Under the pieces are notes generated by a model that saw only the letters and a list, made by a program, of their open reading frames with translations, had not been told where the DNA came from and did not search any database. The position numbers were made by a program, and so were the translations under genes. This document shows, in pieces, positions 47,343 through 58,691 of a stretch of 64,000 bases of DNA (position 1 is the stretch's first letter; every line of letters begins with the position of its first letter). This DNA is from Yamagishiella unicocca (lineage: Eukaryota; Chlorophyta; Chlorophyceae; Chlamydomonadales; Volvocaceae), in NCBI GenBank assembly GCA_003116995.1, contig BDSL01000167.1:5001-69000 (forward strand), in the 5' to 3' direction.

Positions 47343-50300
47343 TTAGAGTGACGGCGTCACTAGGGTCCGACGCGAAGCCCTCTTGCGCTTCAGTTGGCGC
47401 TTCCGGGGTGGAGGGGAGCTCGTGATCAGGGCGGCTACCTGTGGAGGCGATGGCTGGGGGCTGGGAGGAGGTGACGGCTTGGGGCTAGGAGGAGGTGACA
47501 GCTTGGGGCTGGGAGGAGGTGACAGCTTGGGGCTGGGAGGAGGTGACAGCTTGGGGCTGGTGGGAGGCGCTCGCCTTGGGATGCGAGCAGGCGACGGCTT
47601 GGGGCTTGAGACAGGCGGTGGGCTGGAAGGGGGAGGGGAAGGAGACGGCGGTCTGGGGCTGGGTGGAGGCGAGGGTGGAGGGTGCAGCGGTGGTGGGCTG
47701 GATGTGTTGGCAACACGGACGCAGTCGGGATCCTTTTCATCCTGCGAGAGCGGGGAAGCGGGGGAGCGGGCGAGGGGAAGGCGAGTCGTTGGTCGCGCTG
47801 TGGGGCGGTGAGCAATGGATCTTACACATAAGGCCCAGCGGAACGATGGAGACCCGTGCGCGTCGGGCAGGCAGCGAGCAGCGCCCACCGGGAATGTGCG
47901 CGGTGATGCTGTAAGGCGGCTGATGGGACGAGGAGCAATGGCAATGTGCGCAGGATTACAGCTGGGGCCCCAGATTAACACCGAGCACTAAAGTGGGCTT
48001 GGGAAACCACGCCACAGCGCGGTGGCACCGCAAGAGCACCACGGGCACGCCAAGTGCGACCCAGCTCAGGGCCCTCTGTTTGGCTCACCGGCAGGCCATC
48101 GCAGTCGTTGTCCAGACCGTCGAAGCAGGAGTCGTCGTCCGGGCTCTCCGCTGCGCGGTCGGCCCGGCAGATGCTGATGGCAGCGCCGTTGGCGGCCCGG
48201 ATCGAGGCCACCCGCACCGCCAAGCCGTACGGAAGCGGAGCCATGTAGTGCGCGTTACCTCCACCGAGAGTCGCCTCCAGTCTAGCGGGTTGGTACGAGT
48301 TGGCGGCCTGAGGGGTGGGTTGGAGGCGGAGTTTTGGGGCCGCGCAAGCGGTTGGCTTGGTTGGTGGTTTTGTGGGTGGTGGGCGCCCTTGCTTGGACAC
48401 ATTCCTGTGCCCCGCCGCCACCCATACATACACCCCAGCTGGAAGCACGCTCGCTGCTGGTTGAGTAAGGGAAACCGACGCGCAAGCCGCGCCGGGCCGA
48501 GCCACTCGGCCAGAGCCTCTGAGCACCACGTGACGCACCTGTGTGAAGTTGGAGCTGTGTACGAGCACCCGGCCCTGATTCCCGGGCATCTGGATGGCCG
48601 ACAGGGCATCGAAGGGCGTGGCCCTGACTCGCAAGGAGACGTAGAAGGCGGGGACGGCGGAAAAGGGTGCGGCAGCGCTGAAGCCCGGGGTGGGCGGCGC
48701 CCAGTCGGGGCTCACGCGTACGTACGACTGTGCGTTGCGGGTTTGGTAAGGTATTTGGTACGACATCCAGCGGCCGACAGGCAGGCTGGTGCTGTTGAGG
48801 TCCGCGGCCTTGATGGGCGATGACCAACCCAGCCGCCACAGGTTGGGGGCGTTAAAGCAGGTGGAGCCGCTGCGGTTGGGGCAGGGAGCGGGGGCGCAGG
48901 ATTAGCAGTCCATAATCATAGAGGGCCTTAGCTCATCGCTGGAGCGTGAGCTCTTTACATGTTGAGTCCTGGCACGTGCACGCCTCAAACGCCAACCCAC
49001 GTCATCGCAATCCCGTGCCACGCAATGGACGAGCAAAGATGTGCACGTTAGTGACGACTTCTTGACGAAACGCATCTACCTTCGCGGCAACAAACGCAAC
49101 AATCAAAATCTAAATCTAAATCTCCGCACCTGCCCATCGTACAAGAGTAGTCGCCGTACTCGTCCGGGCTGTTGCTGCGGCCGGAATGCATGAGCCCCAG
49201 GTTGTGGCCCATCTCGTGCATAAACAGCGGCAGGTCGTTGGCCGACGCACCGCCGATCCAGGTATAGCAACGGGTGCCGGTGCAGCCCACAGACGCGAGG
49301 CCTGCATTGGTGTGGGGGAGAGGAAGGCGATTGCTACGTCAGGCAAGTCGGATTTCCAGCCCTTGAAAATGTCGTAAATATGTGTACCGGCGTCATACTG
49401 GGATATCGTTTTCGCCGGCTAATATTGTGCATCCCATCGATGCGCCATGTTTGACGGACATACGGCAATCGTGTTCACTTAGTAGGCCACCGGGTCACTG
49501 AGGTAACGCCGTCATGCACCCCACCAGTGTCAGGCGATGTGCCCCATGGTTCCGCCTTATGGTCTGGAACCCACTGTAACAGTTACTACTACCCCACTAG
49601 CTGCCCTGAGCTGCTGTCAACCGGGCGCCCGAAACCCCCTCCGTCCCCCTCGGCCTACCCGCCCAAGGGCACGCCCTGCCAGACTCCCGGGGCAGTACGG
49701 CAATGCGCTGCTTGATGGACGAGATGTTTAGACCGAGGTTGTTCTGTACGTACTCGTCCGCGAGACTCATCCAGGCATACAGCTCCTGCACGGGTCGATG
49801 GGCGTACGGCGGGCGGGGTGAGCAACGGACGGAAAATGGAATGATGCGGAATGACTGATGCGGGTCGCCAGGGCGCGCAGATGACCCACTGCACCAGTTA
49901 CTACTCCTACTGATGAGAGCAGCTTTGGCGGCCGCTTCTCTTCGCGCCCCATGGTTGCTGTACATAGACCGTGTCGTACGTACCGAGTCGCCGCACCGCG
50001 CCGTGGAGTTGAAGCTCCTGCCTCCGTGCTGGCCGGTGCAAGGTAACTGCGAGCGCAGCAGTTTTTTGGAATTGAGCATCAAGAGGGTTGACACAATTCG
50101 TAATCCTGTGTCATAATTACAACATGACTGCGCTACTTGAGCCGTAGTGCCCCAGGACCGAACAGCATTGCCAGCATTGCCACACGGGGCGACACAACGC
50201 GACGCAACGCTCACCGGCACCTCCACCACGATCTGCTGCTCCGGGGTCATGCGTGCCAGGCCCTGGGAGCAGTTAGCCCAGTAGTTCTGCATGGTGTAGG

Positions 50301-51031
50301 CCCCAGCAGGGGTAGAGGCGCTGTTGGTCCACTGCGCCCGGAAGCTGCTGGCGGATATGGAGCGGTTGTAGCCGCAGAAGCTGAGTAGGAACACAACGGA
50401 AGTGATGTTGCGGGGCCCGACGTTGGCTTCCTTAGCGCTGTTGGAGTCGCCCGGCCCCAACACCTCGAAGCTGTCCACCGCGATGGGCGCGAAGCCGGGC
50501 AGGATTCCAGAGGCAGCGGTGCCATGCTGGAGTAGATGACGTGTGGGGCGGAGTGAGGGCGTGAGGCTGGTGCTAGGAGTGGCAGTCCGATTGGAGGACC
50601 TGCGGACGCGGATGCGGTAGCCAGCGTACGACGTGAGGGCCGCCGCCGCCGTTTCGTTGACGGCAACGGATGTCGCGGAGCCGTTGACGTCGCGCAGGAT
50701 GAAGATGAGGGGGTGGCCCTCGGGGACGAGAACGTCAAGCTCTCCTGCGCGGCGTCCGAGAGAGCTGGTGGTGAGTGAGACGGCCGGCTTGTTGAGTTGC
50801 AACTTAACACAGAGCTGGCGTGCAAAGAGCGGGAAGCGCGCGAAATTGTGGCTAGCTGCTCCGCTGCTAATTTTTAGGTTGCAGCCTAGCTTAATTATTG
50901 TTGGCGTATTTGCACATCGCACCTTCAAGGAAATCGCCCGGCGGGATCTGCGCCTTGGCAATGGCGAGCAATGATACGAGCAGAAGCAGCGATGCTACTA
51001 CCGAGGCCAGACATCTCGACCTGTTGACCAT
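47343..51031 (-). CDS. Gametolysin-like metalloprotease (peptidase M11) with proline-rich C-terminus, 8 exons, complete
   Basis: Minus-strand exons in order: 51031-50923, 50744-50215, 50046-49984, 49785-49659, 49301-49130, 48869-48539, 48307-48089, 47741-47343. They total 1950 nt (649 residues) with all phases matching. Residues 1-27 are a signal peptide (LASLLLLVSLLAIAKA-like). The M11 catalytic region has CPWAG, CYTWIGG, then HEMGHNLGLMH (~305-315), a complete metzincin zinc site, and a Met-turn CTMG (~330-333), then CFNAPNLWRLGWSSP. The C-terminal domain has LPYGLAVRV..I and CFDGLDNDCDGLPDEKDPDC. An extensin-like tail follows with SPPPSPKLSPPPSP repeats and a basic end (RKRQLKRKRASRR). Gametolysins are secreted and digest Hyp-rich cell-wall or matrix glycoproteins at mating or hatching. 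The Pro-rich tail should be O-glycosylated and could anchor the enzyme in the matrix, as in Volvox VMP proteins. Intron 4 carries a retroelement tail. Confidence 0.93.
49515..49592 (+). mobile_element. Solo non-LTR element 3' tail inside a gametolysin intron
   Basis: GTGTCAGGCGATGTGCCCCA to GGTCTGGAACCCACTGTAAC, followed by AGTTAC, lies in the intron 49302-49658, antisense to the gene. It is the minimal terminal piece shared by all copies of this element in the window. Confidence 0.7.
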
Positions 51032-51943
51032 ATCAGTATTAAATCTGTGTGATTTGCAGGATTCAAGGTACGCGGGTCTTGTTATCTTTCCGCAGGTGCA
51101 GTTTAAATTTTGTCGGTGGGACGAGTACCGGCTCTGCGACACAAGCACACGGCCGCGCTGTTCCTGATGCGTGATATAAGAAACAAGATATTCATTCCAT
51201 GCAATCGAAGGTTTAAGAACGTGATAAAGGCACCGATCAAACGCAACGGAACTGAACCGACTCGACCTGCCCGCCTTCCGGCGCCGGTGGCCATCCGGCT
51301 TCCCCAGGCCGGCACAGCTGGAATTCGCGCGCCATAATCCCAAGGTGAAGTGCTCATACACGTTGTACTTCTGGATCTTTTGACCTTCCAGGATCTCCCT
51401 GCTATCGACACGTACATACATTTGACGAGCGGCCTGCAGCGGTTACACTGCCTGGATAGAGAGCAACTGTGTACGCTATCTCCCAGATCAGTACATGCAT
51501 ATGCCAAACCTTACTGCTAATTTGATAGTAACCGGGAATAAGACGCTCGCTGGTGGCCCTTTGTGCTACTATTCTTTTTGCTGGTTTTTGCGGTGGTTAG
51601 CCCGTCGGTGTGGGTTGCGATTGTTCCCTGTTCGTCCCCCTGCCACTTGCCGGCTTCCTCTATTGGGCTGCTCTGCACGGGCCTTTTGTCGTCACCCTTT
51701 CCCGGTGTTGCGCGGGTTGTGCGTGTCGTTTTGCGGTGCCTGGCGGTTGGCTGTGCTTTTGCGTCTTTGATGCTGTTTTGGACGGGGTGGCGTTTTTCGG
51801 GCCTTTTGCGGCTTTCCTGTGATCTTTTGGGGTGTCTGCTGGGTTCAGCCCAGGCTATCGTAGGGTGCGGCCCATTGGGCCTTTCCTCTTATCCTGGGTC
51901 CGCCCGGGCTTTGGGGACGCTGTAACGTCTCCATATTAGTTTG
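51032..51943. other. Gametolysin upstream region with a G/T-skewed block
   Basis: 51540-51925 is strikingly T/G-rich on the plus strand and reads as a hydrophobic open frame with no motifs. The skew alone explains the lack of stops. It abuts the 3' terminus of retroelement copy B, so it may be older transposon sequence. No promoter element was identified for the gametolysin-like gene. Confidence 0.4.
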
Positions 51944-54250
51944 TTGTAACGGTTACAGTGGGTTCCAGACCAAGAGGTAGAACCATCGGGCACATCGCCT
52001 GACACTGAGAAAGACGGAGGAAACAAAGACCGACATGCACCGGAGCAAAGGCAAACCACCAGAACACCAAATCGACAGGCCGTAGGAAACATAGCAGCAG
52101 CCAGTACCCCAGGGGGAATTTGCACTAAAGGCTCCCCTAACAGGAACTGACCACCAACCAATCTAACAGCCCAGCAACCGACGAAGCAGTGAAACGCCGC
52201 AACGATGCAATCATCGGGACCAGCCGCCTCTCATCCCAAAAGGCACGGACCCCTAGCAGGGCTCAACGCGCATATAGAGCCGGAAAGTAAGAAGCACGGG
52301 AAACCCCGCTCCCCAAGACAACCCGGGCCGATCACGAATCCACCAGTACCTCAGCCGGTCCCCCGCACACAAGGCGACTGGCGACAACCCGCAAAAAAGG
52401 GTGCCGAGGCCCCACTGCATCCCAGCCTTTCTGGGGAAGCCCCAACGCAGCAAAGCCCCTCAGAAGGGCCCAAAACCCCAACACCCCACGGCGGATGGCA
52501 CGATCCAGAAGGCCACTTCCCGGAGTAAGAGGGGGACCACCAGCACCCGCCCTTTATAAGGCCGCGGCCATAAACCGGCGCCCCACCTCCATGGCAGTAA
52601 TAGCCGCCAGGACTACTACATCCCAGACGCAGGGCTGTACCCCGGCAGGTGCTTGCACCAACCAAACTTGCGCCCGTGTCACCCCTGCACCGAGCTGGGT
52701 CTCGAGTTGGGCAATCACTGCTTGAGCCACCGGGCAGAACCAAAAGTGGTGCAGGCGGGGGGTACCCGCCTCTGGATGCTCTCCAGCCAGCACACCGCAT
52801 CCACAGGGGACTGCTGCTACCGTCCGCATATGAGAGTTCCCGAGGAGGGGGATCCCATCCACAGCTAACCGCCACCACCCCTCCTTATAGGCAGGCTCCC
52901 ACATCATGCCGGACCAGAGCCGCCGAAACACTTGCTGCAGGGCATTCAAGGCCGCTGGCAGGACAAACCCGGTAACCCCAAGTGCTTCGCGCACAAACAT
53001 CTCATGCGCGGCCCGCCGGGCGTCCGCGAACTCGACCAGTTGCACAGCCGTCCCAACCCGAACAGTCATATCTCGCAGCGCCAGTGGCTCCCCCCCGCCC
53101 AACCGCCACCCCAACCGTGCGGTGAGCATGGACCCCACTTCCTCCATCCCAGGTAGAACGTGGGGTATACCCTGGGAGGAAACTGGCAGCACCAGCGCCG
53201 CTGCTTGCTTCCACAGGGTCGGCACATCGGCGAGCAACGCTTCCAGCGCCCCCATACATTCCCGCCACCGATCAAACCCCAGAAACGTCTTCGCTGCTGT
53301 TGACCGCGGACCTAAGACTCGTACGACGAGCCCCCGCCAGCCCGCTGGCCATGACGTCTGCACAGCCGCCTCGGACGCAACCAAGAAGTCCCGAAGTGCG
53401 TCGCGAGCCGTCAGCACATCGCGCAACGTCTTAATGGTCCAGCACCCCACCAGTTCTGGGTGCAAGTATTCCAAGCCCGGCCTCCTGCCGACCACCATCT
53501 GCCCAGCCTGGCAGGCTGGGAGGAGCGGGTTGCCCCAAATCGGCACGTGCAAACACCACGGGCCTGGCACCAGCGGCTCACTAGCGATGTCTTGTACTGG
53601 GGGCAGGGCCGCTAGCGCCGTGATCACCCGTCGGATATCAGCCGGCATCTCGTCCGCCCCCATCCACGGGCTCCTGCCTTGTGCTGTAAGCAGGTTCAGA
53701 GGTCCGAACGCCGGATGCACCCCCCTCAGGTAAGTGCTAAGGCACATGGCCCATGGAGGCCGGCGCTCCCGGGGGCCCGCCATTGCCAGTACAAAACGCA
53801 GGGCCCAACCAGCCCAGCGTGCCCGTACGTGCTCCTTGAGGGCAACGGCCCCAAAGCCCCCAAGGGATGGGTGCCCGACCAGCAGCCGCTGTGGAACACC
53901 TGTTGCTCGGCGCTGGGGCTCCCTAGCATCTGGGGCTAAATCCCGGTCAACGAGCTTCGCCGCCGCCCGCTCTAACCCTTCCACCACGGTGTCGGGGGGT
54001 AGGCCCCCATGCTCCATGTGCCAGGTGACACGGTGCATCCCATATGCTGCGGCTGCTGTCGCCCTGCCAAACGTGGACAGGCGTAGCCTTGCAATCCGCG
54101 AAAACCTACTTAACACCTTGTCCCTTTGTGTCTCCCAGTCCAACACTGAGGGACAGGTGTTGGACTGGGAGACACAAAGGGACAAGGTGTTAAGTAGGTT
54201 TTCGCGGATTGCAAGGCTACGCCTGTCCACGTTTGGCAGGGCGACAGCAG
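51944..54250 (-). mobile_element. Non-LTR retrotransposon, 5'-truncated copy B with a long intact ORF segment
   Basis: On the minus strand, 54230-52554 is an uninterrupted 558-codon frame. It is the C-terminal part of a polyprotein: LRLSTFGRATAAAAYG, LLVGHPSLGGFGAVALKEHV, WAGWALRFVLAMAG, then the Cys/His block CGCGVLAGEHPEAGTPRLHHFWFCPVA (split here: CGCGVLAGEHPEAG, then TPRLHHFWFCPVA). Downstream it continues in shifted frames to about 52160, followed by a 3' UTR and the terminus GGTCTGGAACCCACTGTAAC at 51950-51970. LEHLxx-type RT motifs and the endonuclease are missing because of 5' truncation. The H.H.FWFC.VA block fits zinc-knuckle tails of algal/plant LINEs, by resemblance. Confidence 0.75.
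54053..54250. repeat. Perfect 94-bp palindrome at the truncated 5' end of element copy B
   Basis: 54053-54146 and 54157-54250 are exact reverse complements around a 10-base spacer (TGAGGGACAG). The left arm is element sequence, so the right arm is an inverted copy of the element's own 5' end. No mismatch was found when the arms were compared base by base, so the structure is young or actively homogenised. Confidence 0.95.
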
Positions 54251-55866
54251 TAGTATTATAGAAAGAGACGGCAGGTTACAGGAGCCCACACAAAACATGT
54301 TTATGCGCCTTTCTTAACTTGTTTTCGGCCATTCTGTGCAGTAATTCCACGGCATTAGTTTGGCATGCGCTTAGGGCCCAAAGTTTTGATGTCTATTACT
54401 ACTTAGGGAACCTCCCCATCTTCTCTGCTGCGTGCCGCACCCAGAGGCTGCTCGCTTATGAACTATGGATAATGAGAGAGACGTCATCGGCCACCCTGCC
54501 TTCTTCGAGCCAATGACTGGAAGGCCGACGTTGCGTGTTACATACGAGGATATTATATTGCTCATGAGGCACGCGCGAGTGGATGCTTGCAGGCGGGAGG
54601 GGGGGGAACGGGGGGGGAAACTTGTCAGGAGGGCTCCACAACGCCTCCACAGCCGCCCTTCGTAGCACCACCGGTGACATGCCTCTGTGGAGCTGGTCTC
54701 GCACCTCTGCCAGAGCTAGATCGCTGCCAGGGCTTCACCGCTGCAGGGCTTCACCGCCACAGAGCTTCACCGATGCAGGGCTGCACCCCGCCTCTACCCT
54801 GGTGAACCGATGGCACATGCTGCGTGACGGCAGGGCTCCCTCTGTTTCCATCTGCCGGATCCTTACTTGCGGACATCGGGTGATTCGTAGCGCGGAAGCT
54901 TCGCATGTTCGCAACCAAGACAGATTAGCCCGTCCTGCCAAGCATCGGGTCTGGCCGCTCGCTAGGCAGCTGTGTCCGCCTGATCGATACGAACACCGCC
55001 AGAAGCATATACTGAATTGGAACATTGGGGGGCAGGCCGTCCATCTGGGGGCCACCAGGGCACCCCACCCAGAAGTAGGTCCAACCCGCCCGCCTACCCT
55101 GCGCGCCTGCACCGCTGCGGCGCTGCTGTGGGGTCTCGTGGGCTGTTGCCGCGGACTCCCTCCCCTCGCCCCTTATCCCTCCAAACGTCCACATCGCCCC
55201 CTCCCTGGACCGCCCGCCAACAAGCATTATCACCACTTGTGCTCTTCCGCCCCGCCGCACGGCGTGCAGGCGTCCCCACCCGCAATACGCAAACCTGGTA
55301 TGGGACAGGTCAGCAGCTCCCGTACGCTCCCGTGGCTATAGGTGCCAGCCGTATCTACCTGCAGCAGCAGCAGCTAACCTGGTGGCAGGCCACCGCGCCA
55401 AAACAGGCCATCACGGTATATCACCCGGCTGCAGGCACCTTCACCTGGGTCGCTTCCTCGCTCGCACCGCTGGTCCCTGCTGGGGACCTCCCTCGCTCGC
55501 AGCCCCCTCTGCACCGTGCACCGCAGTTTAATGCACCCCCCCTGCCGCAGCTATTTCAGCCCGCTGGTAGTGCCGCTGCTGCACGCAGCCGCTCGGCGCT
55601 GCTAGTGCTGCACACATTCGCTGAACGTGTGGGCCCTCACCGCCCCCCGCCTGCTCAACCAGGTGGATACATAGATGTGGTAGACGGGATGCGGCAGACG
55701 AGTGGTCAATATTCGATATCTTCCATTTGTTGCCCAGACGCATCCAGCTAGGCAAAAGCACGTTTCATGAATAAGGCCACACGCTGCCTCTCATCACCAC
55801 CCCGGCCACAAAGAAGTCGGCCAATACACCGTCCCGCCCCACGCCACCCCAACACTGGGCGCCTGA
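54251..55866. other. Spacer with an unassigned plus-strand ORF
   Basis: A 244-codon plus-strand frame (55017-55751) includes YGTGQQLPYAPVAIGASRIY and LTWWQATAPKQAITVYHP, which look translated but unfamiliar; a gag-like transposon fragment is possible. A triple CTTCACCG(A/C)(T/C)GCAGGGCT-like motif occurs near 54735-54790. Nothing else was recognised. Confidence 0.3.
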
Positions 55867-58691
55867 TCACAACGGCAACGCCCCCACGCTCACCCCCACC
55901 CCCGCTGCAAGCTGCACCAGCACCAGGTGGCAGGTAAAGCACGTGATGGCCACCCCTAGGATGTCCATCAGCACCTGGGGTCGGGGGAGGGGCCGAGAGC
56001 AGGGCCGGAGGGACAGGGAGAGGGGAGAGAAGCGGAATTGGGTGAGAGGGCAGCAGGTGGTGGCCCAGCACCCAGCGTGCAACGACGGAGTGCGGGATAA
56101 AACGGATTTTGGGTTTTACGAAATCGGATTTTGGGTTTTACGAAATTTCTACACTTATGCCCCGAGGTTGAGCGGCACAAGTATGTAAAAACCGTAAAAA
56201 CGATGGCCCTATAACCTACAAAGCTAGTGGTAGGTGTTGTTGATGGGCTGAGCTGTTGGGAGGGGGGTGGAGCTCGTTGGACGCCTGGCGCCTGGCTGCA
56301 CGCGGGGTAAGCTGCCTATCCCTGAACCTGCACCCGCAGCGCCCGCCCACGTATCAAGCCCACACACTAAGTCCTCCAACATGCGCCTTAAACACGAAGT
56401 CAGAAACGTTTTGCTAACCAGTTCCTCGTCCTTGTTGGCATCTGCTTCACCACGGCGGCTTGGGCGGGACTCGTCCTCAGGCTTTGGGTACCTAAACCAA
56501 GCCTCCAGCGTGCAATTACAAACGAGTGTCCTAGCCTTTCGTTTACTAGGTTGTACGTCTCTCTCTGAGCCGAGCCACGGGTTTCCTCTCAATCCCCCAT
56601 CCCCACCCCGCCCCCGGCCCCCTCTGCACCTGGATGCTGGTCCCTGCGTTGGCCGGGTCCACCCCCGCCCTCGCCAGCGCGAAGGGCAGCCCCGTGCCCA
56701 GCACCACCGAGGTCATGACGATGAGGAGCAGCGACACGGAGATGGCGGACGCGTTGGCTAAGTCGCCATGGGTGGCGTACACGCGCACGAAGCCGCCCAC
56801 GGACAGCCCGGTGCCCAGCAGCAGACCCACCAGCGCCTGGTCGCGCATGGTGGCGCGGGCGCTGGGCCAGCTGGGACGGATGACGCCGGTGGCCTGGGGG
56901 GAGGGCGGGGCACACGAGAGGATGGGAGGGGCGGGGGAGGGCGGGGGCGGTGGGCGGGGTTGCTGGGGGTAGGACGCAGCGGTGCGCAGGAGCAGCCGCA
57001 AGGAGCCCTCCCTCGGGAGTGATATATAGCAACTAGCTGGGCCTGGGGTGGCTGTGTGATGGCCTTCTGTCGCGAGTGGGGCTGGGCTTCCCGACCCGGG
57101 AAGCCCGCCTTGCACGCCTCAGCAACCCTGCAGGGCCAGCCACCTCCGCACACGTTCACAGCCGCCGCCCCCGCTCAAGCGGCCCTTCAAGGGGGCCTCC
57201 ACAGACACCCCTCCCCCGCCTGATCGGTGCCTCGCACGTACCAGCCCTCTGATGACTTTAATGGCGGATTGGTTGCCCGCGTTGCCGCCCGCGCCCACCA
57301 GCATGGTCAGGAAGAGCGTCACTACCAGGTGGTCTCGGAGCAAGTCCTGGGTGGAAGGGGGAAAAAATAGGAGCGAGGAGAGCGCGGAGGGAGGGGCGTG
57401 ATGCGGAGCGATGACGGTCGAGGGGCGCACTCGAGGGGCAAAGCAGAGCTGTCCTAGCGGTATGATCCTTCGAGTCGACCTGAACCATCCCTGGACTAGG
57501 CCTAGGCATTGCAGTTGCAGCCAAACGGGGGGCTGAGGTTCGCATCGCATCCAAATACCACCACCACTACCTGTCGACCTACCTGATAAGCGTCGAGTAC
57601 GAACGATGACGTTGATTGTACGATCAACAGACCCAGCAGCCATCGACCTCTGCCGAGCGGGATGGGTAGGGTCGGGAGCAGCAGCATGCACAGCAGGCGA
57701 ACACCAATCACCAACCGATGCGGCTCAGTAAGGCGGGCAGCCGGGCCGGCGGTTGGATGCCCCCGGACTGCGACCGCCTTGAGGGTCGTCGTGGCAGATG
57801 CCTGCGCCCGTCAGTAGCTTGCGGCCACCCTTGCCTCAGCCGCCCCGCTACTCGGCATGGCAGCTATCCTGTCGGCCGCCCCTCTCCTCGCGCCGCCCCA
57901 AACCCAACTTCTTTCCGTTTCAGTTTACGCGCCTCCTCTCTAACCACGACCAGCCCCATCAGCCCCTCCTCCTCGCCGCCGCGCTCCTCCCGCCGCGCAC
58001 CCCCCCCCTCCCCGCACCTGCTCAGCGCCTCTTCCAGCACCGGCACCGAGGCGGGCGGGCCGCTCTCATCCGCCAGGTCGCACATGTCGGGGTCAGGCAG
58101 CCCCTCGTCGCACAGCTGGCCGCGGCGGGAGGACGACAGCGCGGCGGAGCGGGCCAGGCTCTCGTCCAGGGAGGAGGCGGCGGCAGCCTGTGTGCCCGGG
58201 TGGAGACAAGTGCGCCGGGTGGGAGGTGTAGGGCGAGTGAGGGGGTAGGGTGGGAGGTGTAGGGCGAGCGAGGTGCTAGGGGTTTTAGCCCACCCTGGAG
58301 CTCCCCGTGCCCAGCAATCCCGTAGTCCCGCCCCATGCATCCACCTCGCACCCCGGCGAGTGGCATCGCACTCGGCCACGACCCTTCACTGCCGCAACAG
58401 CTTGCTTCCCGCCACGTCACCCAGCTGGGCCCCAGCACGCAGCGTGGTGGCCCCCACGAGGACCTACCCCGCCAGTGGTGTTGCTGGGCCCGTGGAGCCG
58501 CTGGTACGGCAGCCCCACGGCGGTCTGCGAGGCGGAGGAGCCCGGGCCGGCCCCCGCGCCCCCTCCAGTGCTGTGGGCCGCGTGCACGTGAACCTGGTGC
58601 AGCTGCGCGGCGGGTTGGGAGCCGGCCATGGCGGGGGCGCCCGAGGGCAGGATGGGCGCGATGGCGGATGCGGTGATGACGATGCTGTCAT
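55867..58691 (-). CDS. MgtE/SLC41-type Mg2+ transporter, 5' end unresolved
   Basis: Minus-strand exons in order: 58691-58468, 58187-58018, a TM exon ending at 57583 (start about 57725-57760, acceptor unresolved), 57346-57242, 56893-56630, 55974-55867 (TGA). The membrane part has the five-TM MgtE pattern: LGRGRWLLGLLIVQSTSSF, then HLVVTLFLTMLVGAGGNAGNQSAIKVIRG (positions 57242-57346; key motif GGNAGNQS), two TMs around LLLGTGLSVGGF and LLLIVMTSVVLGTGLPFAL, and VDPANAGTSIQ...DILGVAITC, which ends the protein. The N-terminal exons (DSIVITASAIAP; SLDESLARSAALSSSRRG) are Ser/Ala/Gly-rich and probably disordered and cytosolic; no CBS pair is visible. The junction 58018 to the TM exon does not keep phase with any acceptor I found, so an exon is missing or the frame is shifted. 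The likely role is Mg2+ movement at plasma, vacuolar or plastid membrane. Confidence 0.8.

Noticed and set aside
49660..49672. GC donor after VLPRES in the gametolysin gene
   Set aside because: A canonical GT donor at 49658 keeps phase 1 and restores the family's C.WAGLA block, so no GC donor is needed.
51563..51925. Hydrophobic 120-residue plus-strand ORF resembling a membrane protein
   Set aside because: The strong T/G skew alone yields Leu/Val/Phe/Gly codons and no stops; there are no motifs or splice context.
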